From the NCBI GenBank assembly GCA_963699085.1, contig CAVOTH010000004.1, forward strand, positions 1,302,001 through 1,366,000: a stretch of 64,000 bases of DNA. Direction: 5' to 3'. The notes under the pieces are model-generated. The model had not been told where the DNA came from. It saw only the letters and a program-made list of their open reading frames with translations, and searched no databases. Source of the DNA: Bog-756 sp963699085 (lineage in GTDB: Bacteria; Actinomycetota; Acidimicrobiia; Acidimicrobiales; RAAP-2). Each line of letters opens with the position of its first letter. Within the stretch, counting starts at the first letter, position 1. Of this stretch, positions 18,888 through 30,207 are shown in pieces. Made by a program: the position numbers and the translations under genes.

Positions 18888-20383
18888 GTGGAAGCCCTTG
18901 AAAAATTTTTCTGCGCAAAACGCACGCGCAACACGTCGAAGAGACAATTGCCGCCGCGCGCGGCCGCGAACGCGGCCGGCGGCCACGGGCTCTATCTCGG
19001 CCATGATGCGGGCGGTTGGCGGCAGGCGGAACCACAACATTCGGTCCTCGTACTCGGCCCACCGCGGTCGGGCAAGACGTCTTCGCTCATCGTTCCGAAC
19101 ATCCTCGGTGCCGGTGGAGCAGTGGTCACCACGTCGACGAAACCCGACGTCCTGGACGCCACCGGCGGGGCCCGTTCGGTCGTCGGCCGGTGCCATCTCT
19201 TCGATCCGACCGCGTCGGTTGCCGACCGCACCGGCGTGCACCGCCTCCGGTGGTCGCCGCTGCCGGCGTGCACCTCGTGGCGTACCGCCCTGGCCACGGC
19301 CAGATCGCTGGTACTCGTCGGGTCGGGCACACCGGCTCGCGCCCTCGGCCGGAAACCATTGGACCGAACGGGCCCAGGCGCTGCTCGCCCCCCTGCTGCA
19401 CGCCGCGGCGCTCGAGGGTGCGGACATGCGCACCGTTCTCGGCTGGGTGGACCGCCACCGGGCCATCCCCGCCCAACAGATCCTGTCGGGAGCCGGATGC
19501 GACCATCGCCCGGGACCTCCTCGACGGGATCACCACCACCGACGAGCGGGAGCTGAGCGGCATCTGGTCGACGGCCTCGGGCGCCCTCGGCGGGTTCCGC
19601 TCCGAGGAGGCTCTGGCCGCCACCACCGACCCCGACTTCGATCCCCTGAGCCTTCGTGTCCTCGACCGATACCGTCTACATCGCCGCTCCCGCCCACCAC
19701 CAGGCGCTGGTGGCGCCCCTGGTCGTCGGATTCCTCGACGACGTCCGGCGGGCCACCTATCAACGGGCGGCGGCCGGACCCGGTCAGGAGGCCCCCCGGT
19801 GCTCCTGGCCCTCGACGAACTGGCCAACATCGCCCCGCTCCCCGACCTTCCGGCGATGATCAGCGAGGGCGGTGGTCAGGGACTGGTCACCATCGCTTGC
19901 TTCCAGGACCTGTCCCAGGCGCGTAACCGGTGGCCCGCCCTGGCCGACGGATTCCCATCGCTGTTCGGGACCACGGTGGTCCTTCCCGGGATCGGTGACG
20001 TGCGCACGCTGGAGTCCCTGTCGGTCCTGTCCGGGGAGCACGAGCTCGTGACCCGATCGGTCTCCCGTGGCCGGACATTGTCCGACCATCCGTTCGGCGA
20101 CCTCGTCTCCGGGGGGCGCCCCCAGGTGGGCGAGCAGATGTCGACCAGTGTGGCGTCGACGCCTTGCGCCGACGAGATCACCCGAGGCGTACCCGGTGGC
20201 GCACTCGCATTCGACCGTCGGAACCAGCCCACTTGGGTTCCGCTCGCCCCGGCGCACGTGGTGGAGCCTTGGCGCTCGCTCACCTCGTTCGGCCGAGGCG
20301 TCGAACGGGAGCCGGCGGTAGAGGCGAACCGCCAGAAGGACCGGACCAGCGGACTCGGGAAGGCTGCCGCGCTCGGACTTTGA
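18888..20383 (+). CDS. VirD4/TraG-like type IV coupling ATPase, frame breaks
   Basis: A conjugative-DNA-transfer coupling-protein homologue. The nucleotide-binding core starts at HSVLVLGPPRSGKTSSLIVP (Walker A near 19050), with VVTTSTKPDVLDATGG next. Breaks near 19340, 19490, 19660 and 19795 shuffle the frame, but NHWTERAQALLAPLLHAAAL, the Walker B region LLALDELANIAPLPDLPAM and the TraG-D C-terminal segment TIACFQDLSQARNRWPALAD are all present in order. No N-terminal membrane helices are visible, unlike full VirD4. The start is uncertain: GTG at 18888 is the best candidate, in a stretch with unusual base composition. It converges with a TrwC-like relaxase gene. Confidence 0.78.
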
Positions 20384-20430
20384 ACCTGCGTCCGGTCCGG
20401 CCGGTCGGGCGGGCCGGCCTTCCGGCGCCG

Positions 20431-21821
20431 TCACCGCTCGAGACCCCACGCCCCAGGTCCACGCACAAGCTCCTGACCGCGCCCGTCGGACTTCCGCTCG
20501 ACCGTCGGACGGACCGCGTCAGTGTCCCGATCTCGTCGATGCTGCAGCTGTGGGTCATGCGTCGGGAGGCCGCCTCCGAGATCAACCACCCGGCCGTTGC
20601 CGGCCAGAGATACAAGGGCTCGATCCAGATCGCCAGGTGACCAGCTGAACCCCTCACGCCCGTCCGGCGTGGCGTGGCCACCTCGGAAATGGCCGTCAAT
20701 GCGTGCGGACAGGCCTGAGGCAGCGCGAGTGAGCGCGTCGGCGACTTGTTCGACCTTGTCGGACGGCAGCCCGGCGGGTGAGGCGTCGGCGACAACGGCC
20801 ACCAGATCCCGCACGCCGACCGGCTTACGCCCCGGATCGGTGATCCCCAGGCGGGAGCGACAGCTCATCCCGGTCAATCGCGCCACGTTCCGGAGCCGTG
20901 CGGGCCTGTCCCGACGATCCGGACCAGGTCGGCGGGATCGAGATCGTGGTCGGCCGCCCGGCGGCGCCACCGTGCCCGCAGATCTTCGACAGTCTGGCCG
21001 GACTCCTTCTCCGGCCGTTCGGCATGGAAGGCGGCTCGGCGGATTCCACGGGTAGGGCGGTCACCGGCGGCCCGGAACATGTACTCGTCGATAGAGGCGG
21101 CCCGCTGGGAGAAGAGCCGGTGGAGGACCGGGTCGACTCCGGCCACGTCCCATCCGCCCGGATGGCCCCCGCTCCCATGCGACGCCGAGCCGTTCGGAGA
21201 GCTGGTGGCGGAGCGAGGCGTCGTAGACCGCTCCGAGCGGCCGTCGATGGGGGAAGAGGCGCCGGGTATCGAGCGACGACCACACACCGTCCACTCCTTG
21301 CGCCACGTTGGCCGCCACCAGATGGGTGTGGAGGTGCGGGTCGAGGGCCCGGCTCGTGCGGTGGACGAAATCGGCCCGACACCACACCGGTGGCGCTCAG
21401 CCGGTGGACGTCCCCACCTCGTGAACGGCGTACTCCGCACCGTTGCGCTCCAGGTAGCCCACGGCATCGGCCACCGCCGCCTCGTGCGCGGCCCCGGCGG
21501 CTTCGGCCACCTCGCGGGGACCCAGGAGATGGAGGAGGCTGGCCGACTTGGGTGCGACAGAACAGGACGTCGACGCCGGACACGGCGCGCTGTCCCCTCG
21601 CCGTCACGCAGATTGCGATCTCCCAACGGGTCCTGGCCGGCCAGCACCTCGGCGAACTCGCCGGCAGCGACCACGCCTCGTAGCCCGAGCACGCCGGCAC
21701 CCCCGCCGGTCCACACTCCGGGGGACTCTCCCGCCACCCTCGTCCCCTCAGCCCGACCGGGCACCAGGTCCTGGACGTAGTAGCCGACACCACCGTCCCG
21801 AACCACCTGCATCCTGAGCAC
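20431..21821 (-). CDS. TrwC/MobF-family relaxase domain protein, frame breaks, no helicase domain
   Basis: A rolling-circle/conjugative relaxase N-terminal domain. It begins with VLRMQVVRDGGVGYYVQDLV, the paired Tyr being the MobF nucleophiles, and continues with GRWTG-like GVWTGGGAGVLGLRG and VLAGQDPLGDRNLRDG. In other frames follow GVDVLF (near 21570), DFVHRTSRALDPHLHTHLVA with the metal-binding His cluster (near 21330), and RRLFPHRRPLGAVYDASLRH. The C-terminal text (VVADASPAGLPSDKVEQVAD) ends at 20431, about 460 residues, so the large helicase half of TrwC/TraI is absent. Breaks lie near 21580, 21390, 21180 and 20890. Confidence 0.72.
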
Positions 21822-21880
21822 CCGCCCCCTACGGCGCCGACGGGGCGCCTGTGCCTGGGAGCCTAGCAGTTAGATGTCTT

Positions 21881-22972
21881 TCATGTCATTTCATGATTTC
21901 CTGAACCGACAGGACTCGAGAGATACGACTCAGGAGATACGAGGACCGGGCTTGGCCGCCATCGGGGATCGCTCCACGTCAGGTCGGGCCGACCCCGGTA
22001 GTGCGAGAGGATCCTGGCCGCGGCCTCGGGGGCCAGCGCACGATCCTCGGCCGGTTCGACGACCACGGCTTCCGGACCAAGCCGCAGGAGCAGGCGTTCG
22101 AGCCATGCGTCGCCTGCGACGAATACCTCCCACACGGCGCGATCGCCGCTGTTGTCCACCGGTATGGCCGACGGGATCGTCTCGAACAGCCAGGACATCG
22201 ACGGGACAGTCGCGATGCGGACCCGACGGCTGTCGGGGCCCGGGACGAACGCGCCCCTTGCCGCTGCCGTGGCATCGCCACCGTCGTCAGCGTTTCCGAT
22301 CCGGGATCCTGGGAGCTCGTCGGACAGGACACCGGCTCCGACCGGGCCGGCCGGCACCGCCGAAGCGATGCGATCGACACGGAACCTGCGCACCCCTTCG
22401 ACCGAGTCGCACCAGGCGTCGACGTACCAGTGGCCCTCCGACGCGAACAGGTGCCTCGGGGAGATGGTGCGTTCCCCGGTCTGGTCGGTCGACGCCGAGT
22501 AGTAGGAGATCGCCAGGGATTGACCCGAACCGAGCGCGTCTCGTACCGCGTCAAGCAGCTCGGGGGCGTCGAGTTCGACCTCGACCGAGGTCTCGCCGAG
22601 GGCCCGCTCGAGCTTGGCCAACGCCCGCGACAGGGCGCCGTCCTCGTCACTACCAGGGACGGCGACCACGGCCCGGGCCGAGGCGGCCAGCGCCAGTCCT
22701 TCACGTGGGCTGAGCCGGCGGGGTCGGGCCAATGCCGTGCCGACACGGGTGGACACCGTCTCGTCGGTGACGATGATCTCGAGCAGCTGGTCGGGCGAGT
22801 AGGGCGGCACTCCGCAACAGGCCGCCATCTCGAGCTCAGCCACCAGTGCTTCCGGGGACAGGTCGAACCGACTGGCCACCTCATCGATGGGGGCTTCGCC
22901 TTCCTGGGCCAGCCAAGTGAGCATGGCGAGCAGCCTGCGGAGGCGCGCCGCGGTGTCGGGGGCGGCACTCAT
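21881..22972 (-). CDS. pafC: WYL-domain transcriptional regulator PafC
   Basis: Partner of PafB in the actinobacterial LexA/RecA-independent DNA-damage response. The 363-residue protein has an N-terminal winged-helix region (RLRRLLAMLTWLAQEGEAPI) and a WYL domain with SYYSASTDQTGERTISPRHLF and HWYVDAWCDSVEGVRRFRVDRI, then the C-terminal WCX extension. The ATG at 22972 overlaps the pafB stop (ATGA), so the two are translationally coupled. The usual upstream proteasome-accessory gene pafA is not in the window. Confidence 0.9.
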   Translation of the reverse strand: MSAAPDTAARLRRLLAMLTWLAQEGEAPIDEVASRFDLSPEALVAELEMAACCGVPPYSPDQLLEIIVTDETVSTRVGTALARPRRLSPREGLALAASARAVVAVPGSDEDGALSRALAKLERALGETSVEVELDAPELLDAVRDALGSGQSLAISYYSASTDQTGERTISPRHLFASEGHWYVDAWCDSVEGVRRFRVDRIASAVPAGPVGAGVLSDELPGSRIGNADDGGDATAAARGAFVPGPDSRRVRIATVPSMSWLFETIPSAIPVDNSGDRAVWEVFVAGDAWLERLLLRLGPEAVVVEPAEDRALAPEAAARILSHYRGRPDLTWSDPRWRPSPVLVSPESYLSSPVGSGNHEMT

Positions 22973-23925
22973 CAGGCCGACCCCACCGCGATGAACGCCT
23001 CGAGTCGTGCAATCACTGCGTCGCGGACCTCCGGCGGGCGCAGGACTTCGGCGTGGTCGAGCAGGTCGAGCACCCACGAGATGAGCGCGTCGACATCGGT
23101 CACGACCAGGCGGACCACCACCGAGCCATCGTCAGCCCGCTCGACAACAGCATCGGGGCCCAGTTCGGTGACCACCCGGGACGCTTCGGCGGCGTCGACG
23201 GCAACATCGACCTCGGCCGCATCTCCGGTGCTGAAGTTCCACGGGTCACGGGAGAACGCCTCGTCAGGGTCGAACCCGTCGGGGAGGACCGACGACCCCG
23301 GTGGTCCAGGTTCGGGGAGACCATCGATCCGGTCGACCCGGAAAGTCCGGGCCTCGCCCCGATCGCGATCCCAACCGACCGAGTACCAGTGCCCGCCCCG
23401 GAACCGGATCCCGGCAACGTCCACCGTGCGGGGCTCTCCCCGGTACGAAAAGTCCACCACGGCCGATCTGCGCACGGCGTCGAACAGCACCGGCAGCGCC
23501 GGGAGCCCGTCTACCAGGGGGAGGTCGACCAGGGGTAGCGGTGCCCCGCGCCGGGGCCACTGGCCCCCCATCCCCAGCTTCGACAACGCCTCCCTGCCGA
23601 TAGGCTCACCGAGATGGACACCGGCGACGGCCAGGTTCAGGGCAGCCTGCTCGTCGGGCTCGAGTCCCAAGTCGGGCAGGTAGTAGACGTCCGGGTCGAC
23701 CCGGTAGCCGACTTGGTCGTCGGATTCGACGGGCGCCGTGATCACCGGGACTCCCTCGTCCCTCAGGAGCTTCTTGTCACGTTCGAAAGCCTGGCGACGA
23801 GCTTCGTGCTTGTCGGGGTAGCCGGGAACCCGCTCGGCGATCTCGCGGAGGCTGAGAGGCCTGTTGGTGTCGAGCAGGACCAGCAAGAGGTCGGTGACGC
23901 GTTCGAGTCGATTGGGCGTGGCCAT
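22972..23925 (-). CDS. pafB: WYL-domain transcriptional regulator PafB
   Basis: First gene of the pafBC pair, 317 residues. The N-terminal helix-turn-helix reads RLERVTDLLLVLLDTNRPLS, LREIAERVPGYP; the WYL domain shows VDFSYRGEPRTVDVAGIRFR and HWYSVGWDRDRGEARTFRVD, and the C-terminal WCX domain follows. In mycobacteria PafB and PafC form a heterodimer-like activator responding to DNA damage. The ATG at 23925 is where homology begins; the open frame extends further but lacks similarity. Transcription diverges from the CtaG-like gene 38 bases away. Confidence 0.91.
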   Translation of the reverse strand: MATPNRLERVTDLLLVLLDTNRPLSLREIAERVPGYPDKHEARRQAFERDKKLLRDEGVPVITAPVESDDQVGYRVDPDVYYLPDLGLEPDEQAALNLAVAGVHLGEPIGREALSKLGMGGQWPRRGAPLPLVDLPLVDGLPALPVLFDAVRRSAVVDFSYRGEPRTVDVAGIRFRGGHWYSVGWDRDRGEARTFRVDRIDGLPEPGPPGSSVLPDGFDPDEAFSRDPWNFSTGDAAEVDVAVDAAEASRVVTELGPDAVVERADDGSVVVRLVVTDVDALISWVLDLLDHAEVLRPPEVRDAVIARLEAFIAVGSA

Positions 23926-23963
23926 TGCCGCCAATCTAGGACCCACAGGAACGGAACCACACC

Positions 23964-25082
23964 GTGACAGCGGTGGCCGCGGACGCCATGGGCCTGGAAC
24001 CCTCCATCCAGTCGCTGCTGGGCGGCGGTGGCCTTCGTGGGAATCGGTGTGGCGTTGCTGCATCGCAGACTCTCGGCCTCCGCCGAACATCCGCTCCCGT
24101 GGCCCCGGAACCGGATGCTCCGGTTCGTCGGTGCCCTGGTGCTGACCGTGATCGCCATGGGGTGGCCACTGGGCGACCTCGCCGCCCACTGGTCAGCTGG
24201 CGGCACTGGTCCTCCAGCGGTGTGTTCTGGTACTCGGCGGTGGCGTCGCTATTGCTGGCAGGGTTCCCCGACGACGTGCTCGCATGGGCCACCCGCCCGG
24301 CCCCGATCGATGCCGTGCTGCTGCGGCTGGTCCGGCCGCCGGTCGCAGTGGTCGTCGTCACGGTCCTGCTGGTCGGATCCATGGTGCCGGCGTTGGTGAC
24401 GGCGCAGTCGAACTCGGCGGCGGTGCGTGCGCTGATGGCGCTGGTCGTCCTGTCCGCCGGGATCGTCCTGTGGCTCCCGGTCATCGGCAGGGTCCCGGGG
24501 ATCCCCCGGCCACGTCCGATGATCCGGGCTGTCTACGTGGTGGCCCAGGCGGTCGTGCCCGTGTTCCTTTCGTTTCTCTACATCCTGTCCCGTCACCCGA
24601 TCTACCCGACACTGTCCCGGCCGTCCGACGGGATCGGGGTCTCTCCCGTCGACCGACCAACAGATCGCCGGATTCGTGTCCAAGCTCACATTCCTGATCA
24701 CCTTGCTGAGCGTGGCGGCAGCCATCCTGGTCAACGCACCGGACTCCGACGAGGACCTGGGCCCCGAAGACCCACTGGTGTGGGCCGACGTGCAGCGCCA
24801 CTTCGAACGGGCCGACCGCCGGAGCGTCGTCGTTCCGGACCTGCCGGGCAACGCTCTCCCGTCCATTACGGATGGCGATATGCCCGACGGTCCGTTGACC
24901 CTCCAGTCGACCCCCAGGGCCCAGCTGATGACGCCGATCACGACCAAGGACAAGGAAGAAGGCCGACCCACCAGCCGAGTGACGGAGGTCCCGAGGGAGG
25001 ACCTGCCCATTCCTGTGGAACGCCCATCCAGTCGCCGTCGCTTGTCGCCGCGGCACGTCTCCCGGATCCGTACCATGGGCGG

Positions 25083-25086
<4 letters not shown>
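23964..25086 (+). CDS. CtaG-like cytochrome c oxidase assembly protein, frame breaks
   Basis: A polytopic membrane protein of about 370 residues resembling the Caa3_CtaG family, which helps insert copper into cytochrome c oxidase. Starting at GTG 23964, the frame slips near 24023, giving VAFVGIGVALLHRRLS and the helix around FVGALVLTVIAMGWPLGDLAAHWS. It slips again near 24200 into VASLLLAGFPDDVLAWATRP, and near 24655 into FVSKLTFLITLLSVAAAI. A hydrophilic C-terminal tail ends at 25086. Conserved HW and LLLAGFP motifs support the family; no copper ligands were verified. The stop overlaps the next start. Confidence 0.68.
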
Positions 25087-26440
<1,354 letters not shown>

Positions 26441-26484
26441 CCGGGCAGAGACGGGCGCGGCAGGCCTCTGAATGGTCCGACGCG

Positions 26485-27873
26485 TCACCCGGGTGCGCCT
26501 CTGCGATGGCACGCTTGCGACCGTCGACGCCTGCCCCTGCGGGGCCAGGCCAGGAACACAACTGCGGCGGTCCCCGCTACGACCGGCACCCACCACTGCC
26601 ATGGACCGAGGTGTTTATAGGCGTAGAGCCCGGTCAGCGCCACGACGGACACGGCCACCCAGAATCTCCAGGTCACCTGTGCGGCGGCCAGCGTAAGGAG
26701 CACAATGAACGGGGGAACCAGGTAATAGGGAAGCATCACCGCCTCGAAGAGGCAACGTGCTGCGAGTACGGCTCCCGCCAACCAAAGGAGCCGATGTGGC
26801 GGCTGCGGCTTCCGCCACACATAGACCCCGATCAGCACGGCCAGGGCAACGTAGACCAACCGAAACGCCCCGCCGGACACCATGATGGCCGCCGTCTGAT
26901 GGGTGGCCCCCGTAGTGGTCACGAATCGACCTCCCCGCTGATTCAGATTTGCGCCTCCATTGAGCCAGACCACCGAGCGCGGGGCGAAGGAGGCCAACGG
27001 AGTCGCATGATTCGGACCCGGTGGCGTTGCCTGGGTAGTCAAGGCACGAAGCGTGTCCGCCGAGTCGCCCAGGAACGCCATCCCCACCAAGACCGCGGAT
27101 ACCAGGGAGCAGCGAATCAAGAAGAGCATGCGTCCACCCCGGGGTGTGGATGCGAGATATATGGGAAGGACCAGCGCTATCAACGGTTGACAGACCACGC
27201 CGAAGCCGAACAGCCAGCCGGCCCAAGCCCAACGTCCGTCCGCGAAGGCCATCATGGCGAACATGGCCAGCGCCACCGCGAGGCAGTCTTCGGCATGGCC
27301 CCAGACGGCCGACGTGGTCCATGCCAGCGCACCGACAACGACGCACAGTGCGAAGCGGCGCCGAACGGAGCACTCGAGACGTTCTGCCAGCGCATCGGCT
27401 GCGAACACTGCCGTCGAGGACAGCAGGAGTTCAGCGGGAACCAGGAGGAAGATCGCCGTCGGCTGGGCCACCGAGAAGGGCGGATACGACTCGGTGAGGT
27501 GGAGATGGTCGTTGAGCACTGCAAGCGGGCTAAGGATGACGGGCATTCCGGGGAATGACACGAGTCCGTTCCCGGTGGTGTAGACGCCACCGAGGTCCCC
27601 CCACCCGACGTAGTGGGCCGCACGGAACATGCCCCACGCGTCGAGCGGCGAGAACCAACTGGACTCATGGTGTACCACCAGACCCCAGAACAGTTCGAAT
27701 GCCATCCCCACCACCAGCATGGCGATCGCCACCAGGCACGGCCCGCTTCTCCGGCGAATGACCGCCCCGATCAGAACCCTCCGCCCGATTGCGCCAGAAG
27801 CTGAGTCCAATGACTTCGGCACGGGCGTAGTAAGGGTCGACAGGCTCACTGTCAGGCATCGGGTCGGATCCAT
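26485..27873 (-). CDS. Polytopic membrane protein, GT-C-glycosyltransferase-like, paralogue 1
   Basis: A 462-residue protein with about ten to twelve predicted membrane helices, no named family recognised with certainty. It shares long identical stretches with the next gene upstream, for example DAWGMFRAAHYVGWGDLGGVY, and the pattern VWGHAEDCLAVALAMFAMMAF then WAWAGWLFGFGVVCQPLIAL. An acidic pair in an early external loop and a G-H-A-E-D motif before a helix resemble polyprenyl-phosphate-dependent GT-C/GT87 mannosyltransferases. It ends in a basic tail (RRGRRRRSQACHRR). It lies immediately behind its paralogue, downstream of two prepilin genes, so a role in modifying a surface structure is possible but inferred. 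Confidence 0.7.
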   Translation of the reverse strand: MDPTRCLTVSLSTLTTPVPKSLDSASGAIGRRVLIGAVIRRRSGPCLVAIAMLVVGMAFELFWGLVVHHESSWFSPLDAWGMFRAAHYVGWGDLGGVYTTGNGLVSFPGMPVILSPLAVLNDHLHLTESYPPFSVAQPTAIFLLVPAELLLSSTAVFAADALAERLECSVRRRFALCVVVGALAWTTSAVWGHAEDCLAVALAMFAMMAFADGRWAWAGWLFGFGVVCQPLIALVLPIYLASTPRGGRMLFLIRCSLVSAVLVGMAFLGDSADTLRALTTQATPPGPNHATPLASFAPRSVVWLNGGANLNQRGGRFVTTTGATHQTAAIMVSGGAFRLVYVALAVLIGVYVWRKPQPPHRLLWLAGAVLAARCLFEAVMLPYYLVPPFIVLLTLAAAQVTWRFWVAVSVVALTGLYAYKHLGPWQWWVPVVAGTAAVVFLAWPRRGRRRRSQACHRRGAPG

Positions 27874-27941
27874 CGGAACTTGAAGATTCCGGCCACTCCA
27901 CGGTCAGGAAATCAGGACCGAGGGAGGATCGATGGGCGCCG

Positions 27942-29381
27942 CTATGCGGGAACGAGGACGGCTTTGTCGGGCCGCTTTGGTACAGAGTGAACCGGTTCAC
28001 CTGAGCCCATTGCATTCACGTCCCCATCGCCAGGAGAAGTTTTCGGGAAGGTGAGTGCCAGCACCATAGTCATTCCGGCCACCACCGGGAGCCACCAGGC
28101 CCACGCACCCAGTCGCAGATACGCGAATCGCGATGTGCCCAACGCCACAACAACGGCCAGGGCCAGTCGTTTCTGGTCACTTATCGTCGCCAGCACGAGC
28201 AAGAGGATGAGAGGTGGAGTCAGGTAGTACGGGGTCATGATCGCCTCGAAAAAGCACCGCGAGGCCAAGACCGCCCCGGCGATCCACAGCAGACGCTCCG
28301 GCGATTGTGGGTGTCGCCACACGTAGACGGCCAGAACGAGAGCGAGCACGACGTCGATCGTCCGACCGATCCCCCCGGACGCGAGGACGACATGACGTGA
28401 GGCCGATGCAATCGTGCTGAAGTGCCCCGCCGGACCGAAAGAGGGCGCAATTCCCTGATGACCTTGAGGGATCGGATCCTTGACTCTCGGGGCCAGGGCC
28501 AACCATGGAGTGGGGTGGTTCAGCGACGCGTCCCCCGGCTGCTTCACCAGGGCGAGATAGGTGTCAGAGGCGTTGCCCAGAAAGGCGGCTCCGACGGTGA
28601 ACATTGAGATGACCGTGCAGCAAAATGCGAAGCGCATCCGCTGGCCGGCCGGCGACGCCACGAAGTAGAGCGGCAGAATCAGGGCGATCAGCGGCTGCAT
28701 GACCAGGGCGAGTCCAAACAGCCACCCGGCCCTCGCCCAGCGACCACGGAGCACAGCCCGCATGGCGAACAGGGCAAAGGTCATCACCAGCGCATCCTCC
28801 GCATGGCCCCAGAGCGCGACGAGCGGCCACACCAGGACACCGATGGCCACACACACCCAGGCGCGACGGGCTCTCGACGCTCCGAGTTCTTCGGCGAGGG
28901 CATCGGCGGCAAACAGCACAGTCGAGCCGAGCAGCAGTTCGACCGGGAGAAGCAGGAGTACAGCGGTCGGATGGGCGAGGGTGATCGGATTGGTGGACTC
29001 GGTGAGGTGGAGCGCTCCGCTGAGCATGGCGACGGGCGCCAGGAGGATGGGCATTCCCGGAAAGGTCAGCAGACCGGTACCCGGCGTATAGACCCCTCCG
29101 AGGAAGCCCCATCCGACGTAGTGCGCGGCCCGGAACATTCCCCACATGTCAGCCTGGTTGAACCAGGCCTGGATGTGGTGAATCGGAAGCCAGAAGAACT
29201 CAAAAAGCAGGCCGGTCACCAGCACGACGAAGGACATGATGATCGGAACCGCCCGTCTGCGCAGAACCTCGCCGACAGCTCCGGCACGAGCTGGCACCTC
29301 GCCGTCGGTTCCCACCACGGTGTCGGCCGGAGGATCCGGATCGTTCGGGTCGTCCGCCATGGTCTCGGGTCCAGTTCGCAC
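27942..29381 (-). CDS. Polytopic membrane protein, GT-C-glycosyltransferase-like, paralogue 2
   Basis: About 479 residues with a hydrophilic Asp/Pro-rich N-terminus (MADDPNDPDPPAD) before the first helix at RRRAVPIIMSFVVLVTGLLF. Core motifs are QADMWGMFRAAHYVGWGFLG, LWGHAEDALVMTFALFAMRA and WARAGWLFGLALVMQPLIAL, all matching paralogue 1. The open frame extends to 29510, but a hairpin lies in that stretch; I chose the GTG at 29381, which has GGAG five bases before it, with ATG 29360 as the alternative. The function is unproven; a lipid-linked sugar transferase is a reasonable reading of the topology and motifs. Confidence 0.7.
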   Translation of the reverse strand: MRTGPETMADDPNDPDPPADTVVGTDGEVPARAGAVGEVLRRRAVPIIMSFVVLVTGLLFEFFWLPIHHIQAWFNQADMWGMFRAAHYVGWGFLGGVYTPGTGLLTFPGMPILLAPVAMLSGALHLTESTNPITLAHPTAVLLLLPVELLLGSTVLFAADALAEELGASRARRAWVCVAIGVLVWPLVALWGHAEDALVMTFALFAMRAVLRGRWARAGWLFGLALVMQPLIALILPLYFVASPAGQRMRFAFCCTVISMFTVGAAFLGNASDTYLALVKQPGDASLNHPTPWLALAPRVKDPIPQGHQGIAPSFGPAGHFSTIASASRHVVLASGGIGRTIDVVLALVLAVYVWRHPQSPERLLWIAGAVLASRCFFEAIMTPYYLTPPLILLLVLATISDQKRLALAVVVALGTSRFAYLRLGAWAWWLPVVAGMTMVLALTFPKTSPGDGDVNAMGSGEPVHSVPKRPDKAVLVPA

Positions 29382-29480
29382 ACTCACTCCATCGGGTCGA
29401 TCCCGCAAGGACTTGAAGACAAGAGTGAACGTCACGGACTTCGCCTGCCATGGGGTCGGGACTCGCACACCCAGGAGCGA

Positions 29481-29514
29481 CGAAGTGCCCCCTCCCGGAG
29501 GAGGGGGCACTTCG
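29481..29514. terminator. Strong hairpin downstream of the distal prepilin gene
   Basis: A perfect 15-base inverted repeat (29481-29495 and 29500-29514) with a 4-base loop sits between the stop of the prepilin gene at 29572 and the start of the membrane-protein gene. It has the stability of an intrinsic terminator, without an obvious U-tract, and should separate pilin transcription from the downstream membrane-protein genes. Confidence 0.7.
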
Positions 29515-29571
29515 CACTCACTGCTGCCAGCTGCTCAGCTCACAAGCTGCGCAGCACAGGCGTCACGACGA

Positions 29572-30207
29572 TCACGCAGCCGAGAAGGTGTTACCCCATG
29601 TGGCGGCGGTCGGCGGGATGGCCGGGTTGCAGGCACCAGAGACAGGTGAGCTCTTGCCGTAGAACGTACCTGCCCCGGTCGGAGCCTTGGTCGCAGTCCC
29701 CTGGGCACTCGCGGATGTTCCGTAAGGACCCACGATGTCGACGACATTCGTGAGGTTGTCCACAGCCCACCAGCATGTACCGGTGACGCCGGTGGCGGCT
29801 GCGTTCTTCGAGAACGACACGATGACGGTACCGTTGCCGTCAGCCGAAATGTAGAAGTCCACAGGACCCTGCGTGGTAACGGTAACCGGGGTGGCCACCG
29901 TCGACTGGTTCCAGGTCAGCGCTGGCTCATCCGTCGACATGACCGTCGTGGTGAGGCCGGTGTAGCTCTGGTTGTTCTGGGTGGCCTGAGTCTTCAGCGT
30001 GGTGAGCGCCGTGTTGATGTTGGACTGGGCCGCACGGTCATTCGCTCCACCCGTCACACCCAGGAACGTGGGGATGGCGATGGCGAGCAAGATGGCCAGG
30101 ATGAGCAGGACGACCATGAGTTCGATGAGGGTGAAACCCGCATCCTCGCCCAGATCGGCCGCTGCATCCCGCCTGTCATTCAGGCGGCTGATAACGGATG
30201 AAATCAT
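29572..30207 (-). CDS. Type IV prepilin 2
   Basis: A 211-residue class III prepilin. The leader ends in EDAG, followed by the cleavage/methylation site and helix G-FTLIELMVVLLILAILLA, with the obligatory Glu at +5. The globular part has YISADGNGTVIVSF and a cysteine pair (GTCWWAVDN and SGACNPA) that could form the C-terminal disulphide loop. ATG 30207 was chosen because AGGAG lies eight bases upstream; the longer frame to 30240 lacks a site. It is paralogous to the neighbouring prepilin 1 and is followed by a terminator hairpin, suggesting it is the most strongly expressed, possibly major, pilin. Confidence 0.93.
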   Translation of the reverse strand: MISSVISRLNDRRDAAADLGEDAGFTLIELMVVLLILAILLAIAIPTFLGVTGGANDRAAQSNINTALTTLKTQATQNNQSYTGLTTTVMSTDEPALTWNQSTVATPVTVTTQGPVDFYISADGNGTVIVSFSKNAAATGVTGTCWWAVDNLTNVVDIVGPYGTSASAQGTATKAPTGAGTFYGKSSPVSGACNPAIPPTAATWGNTFSAA

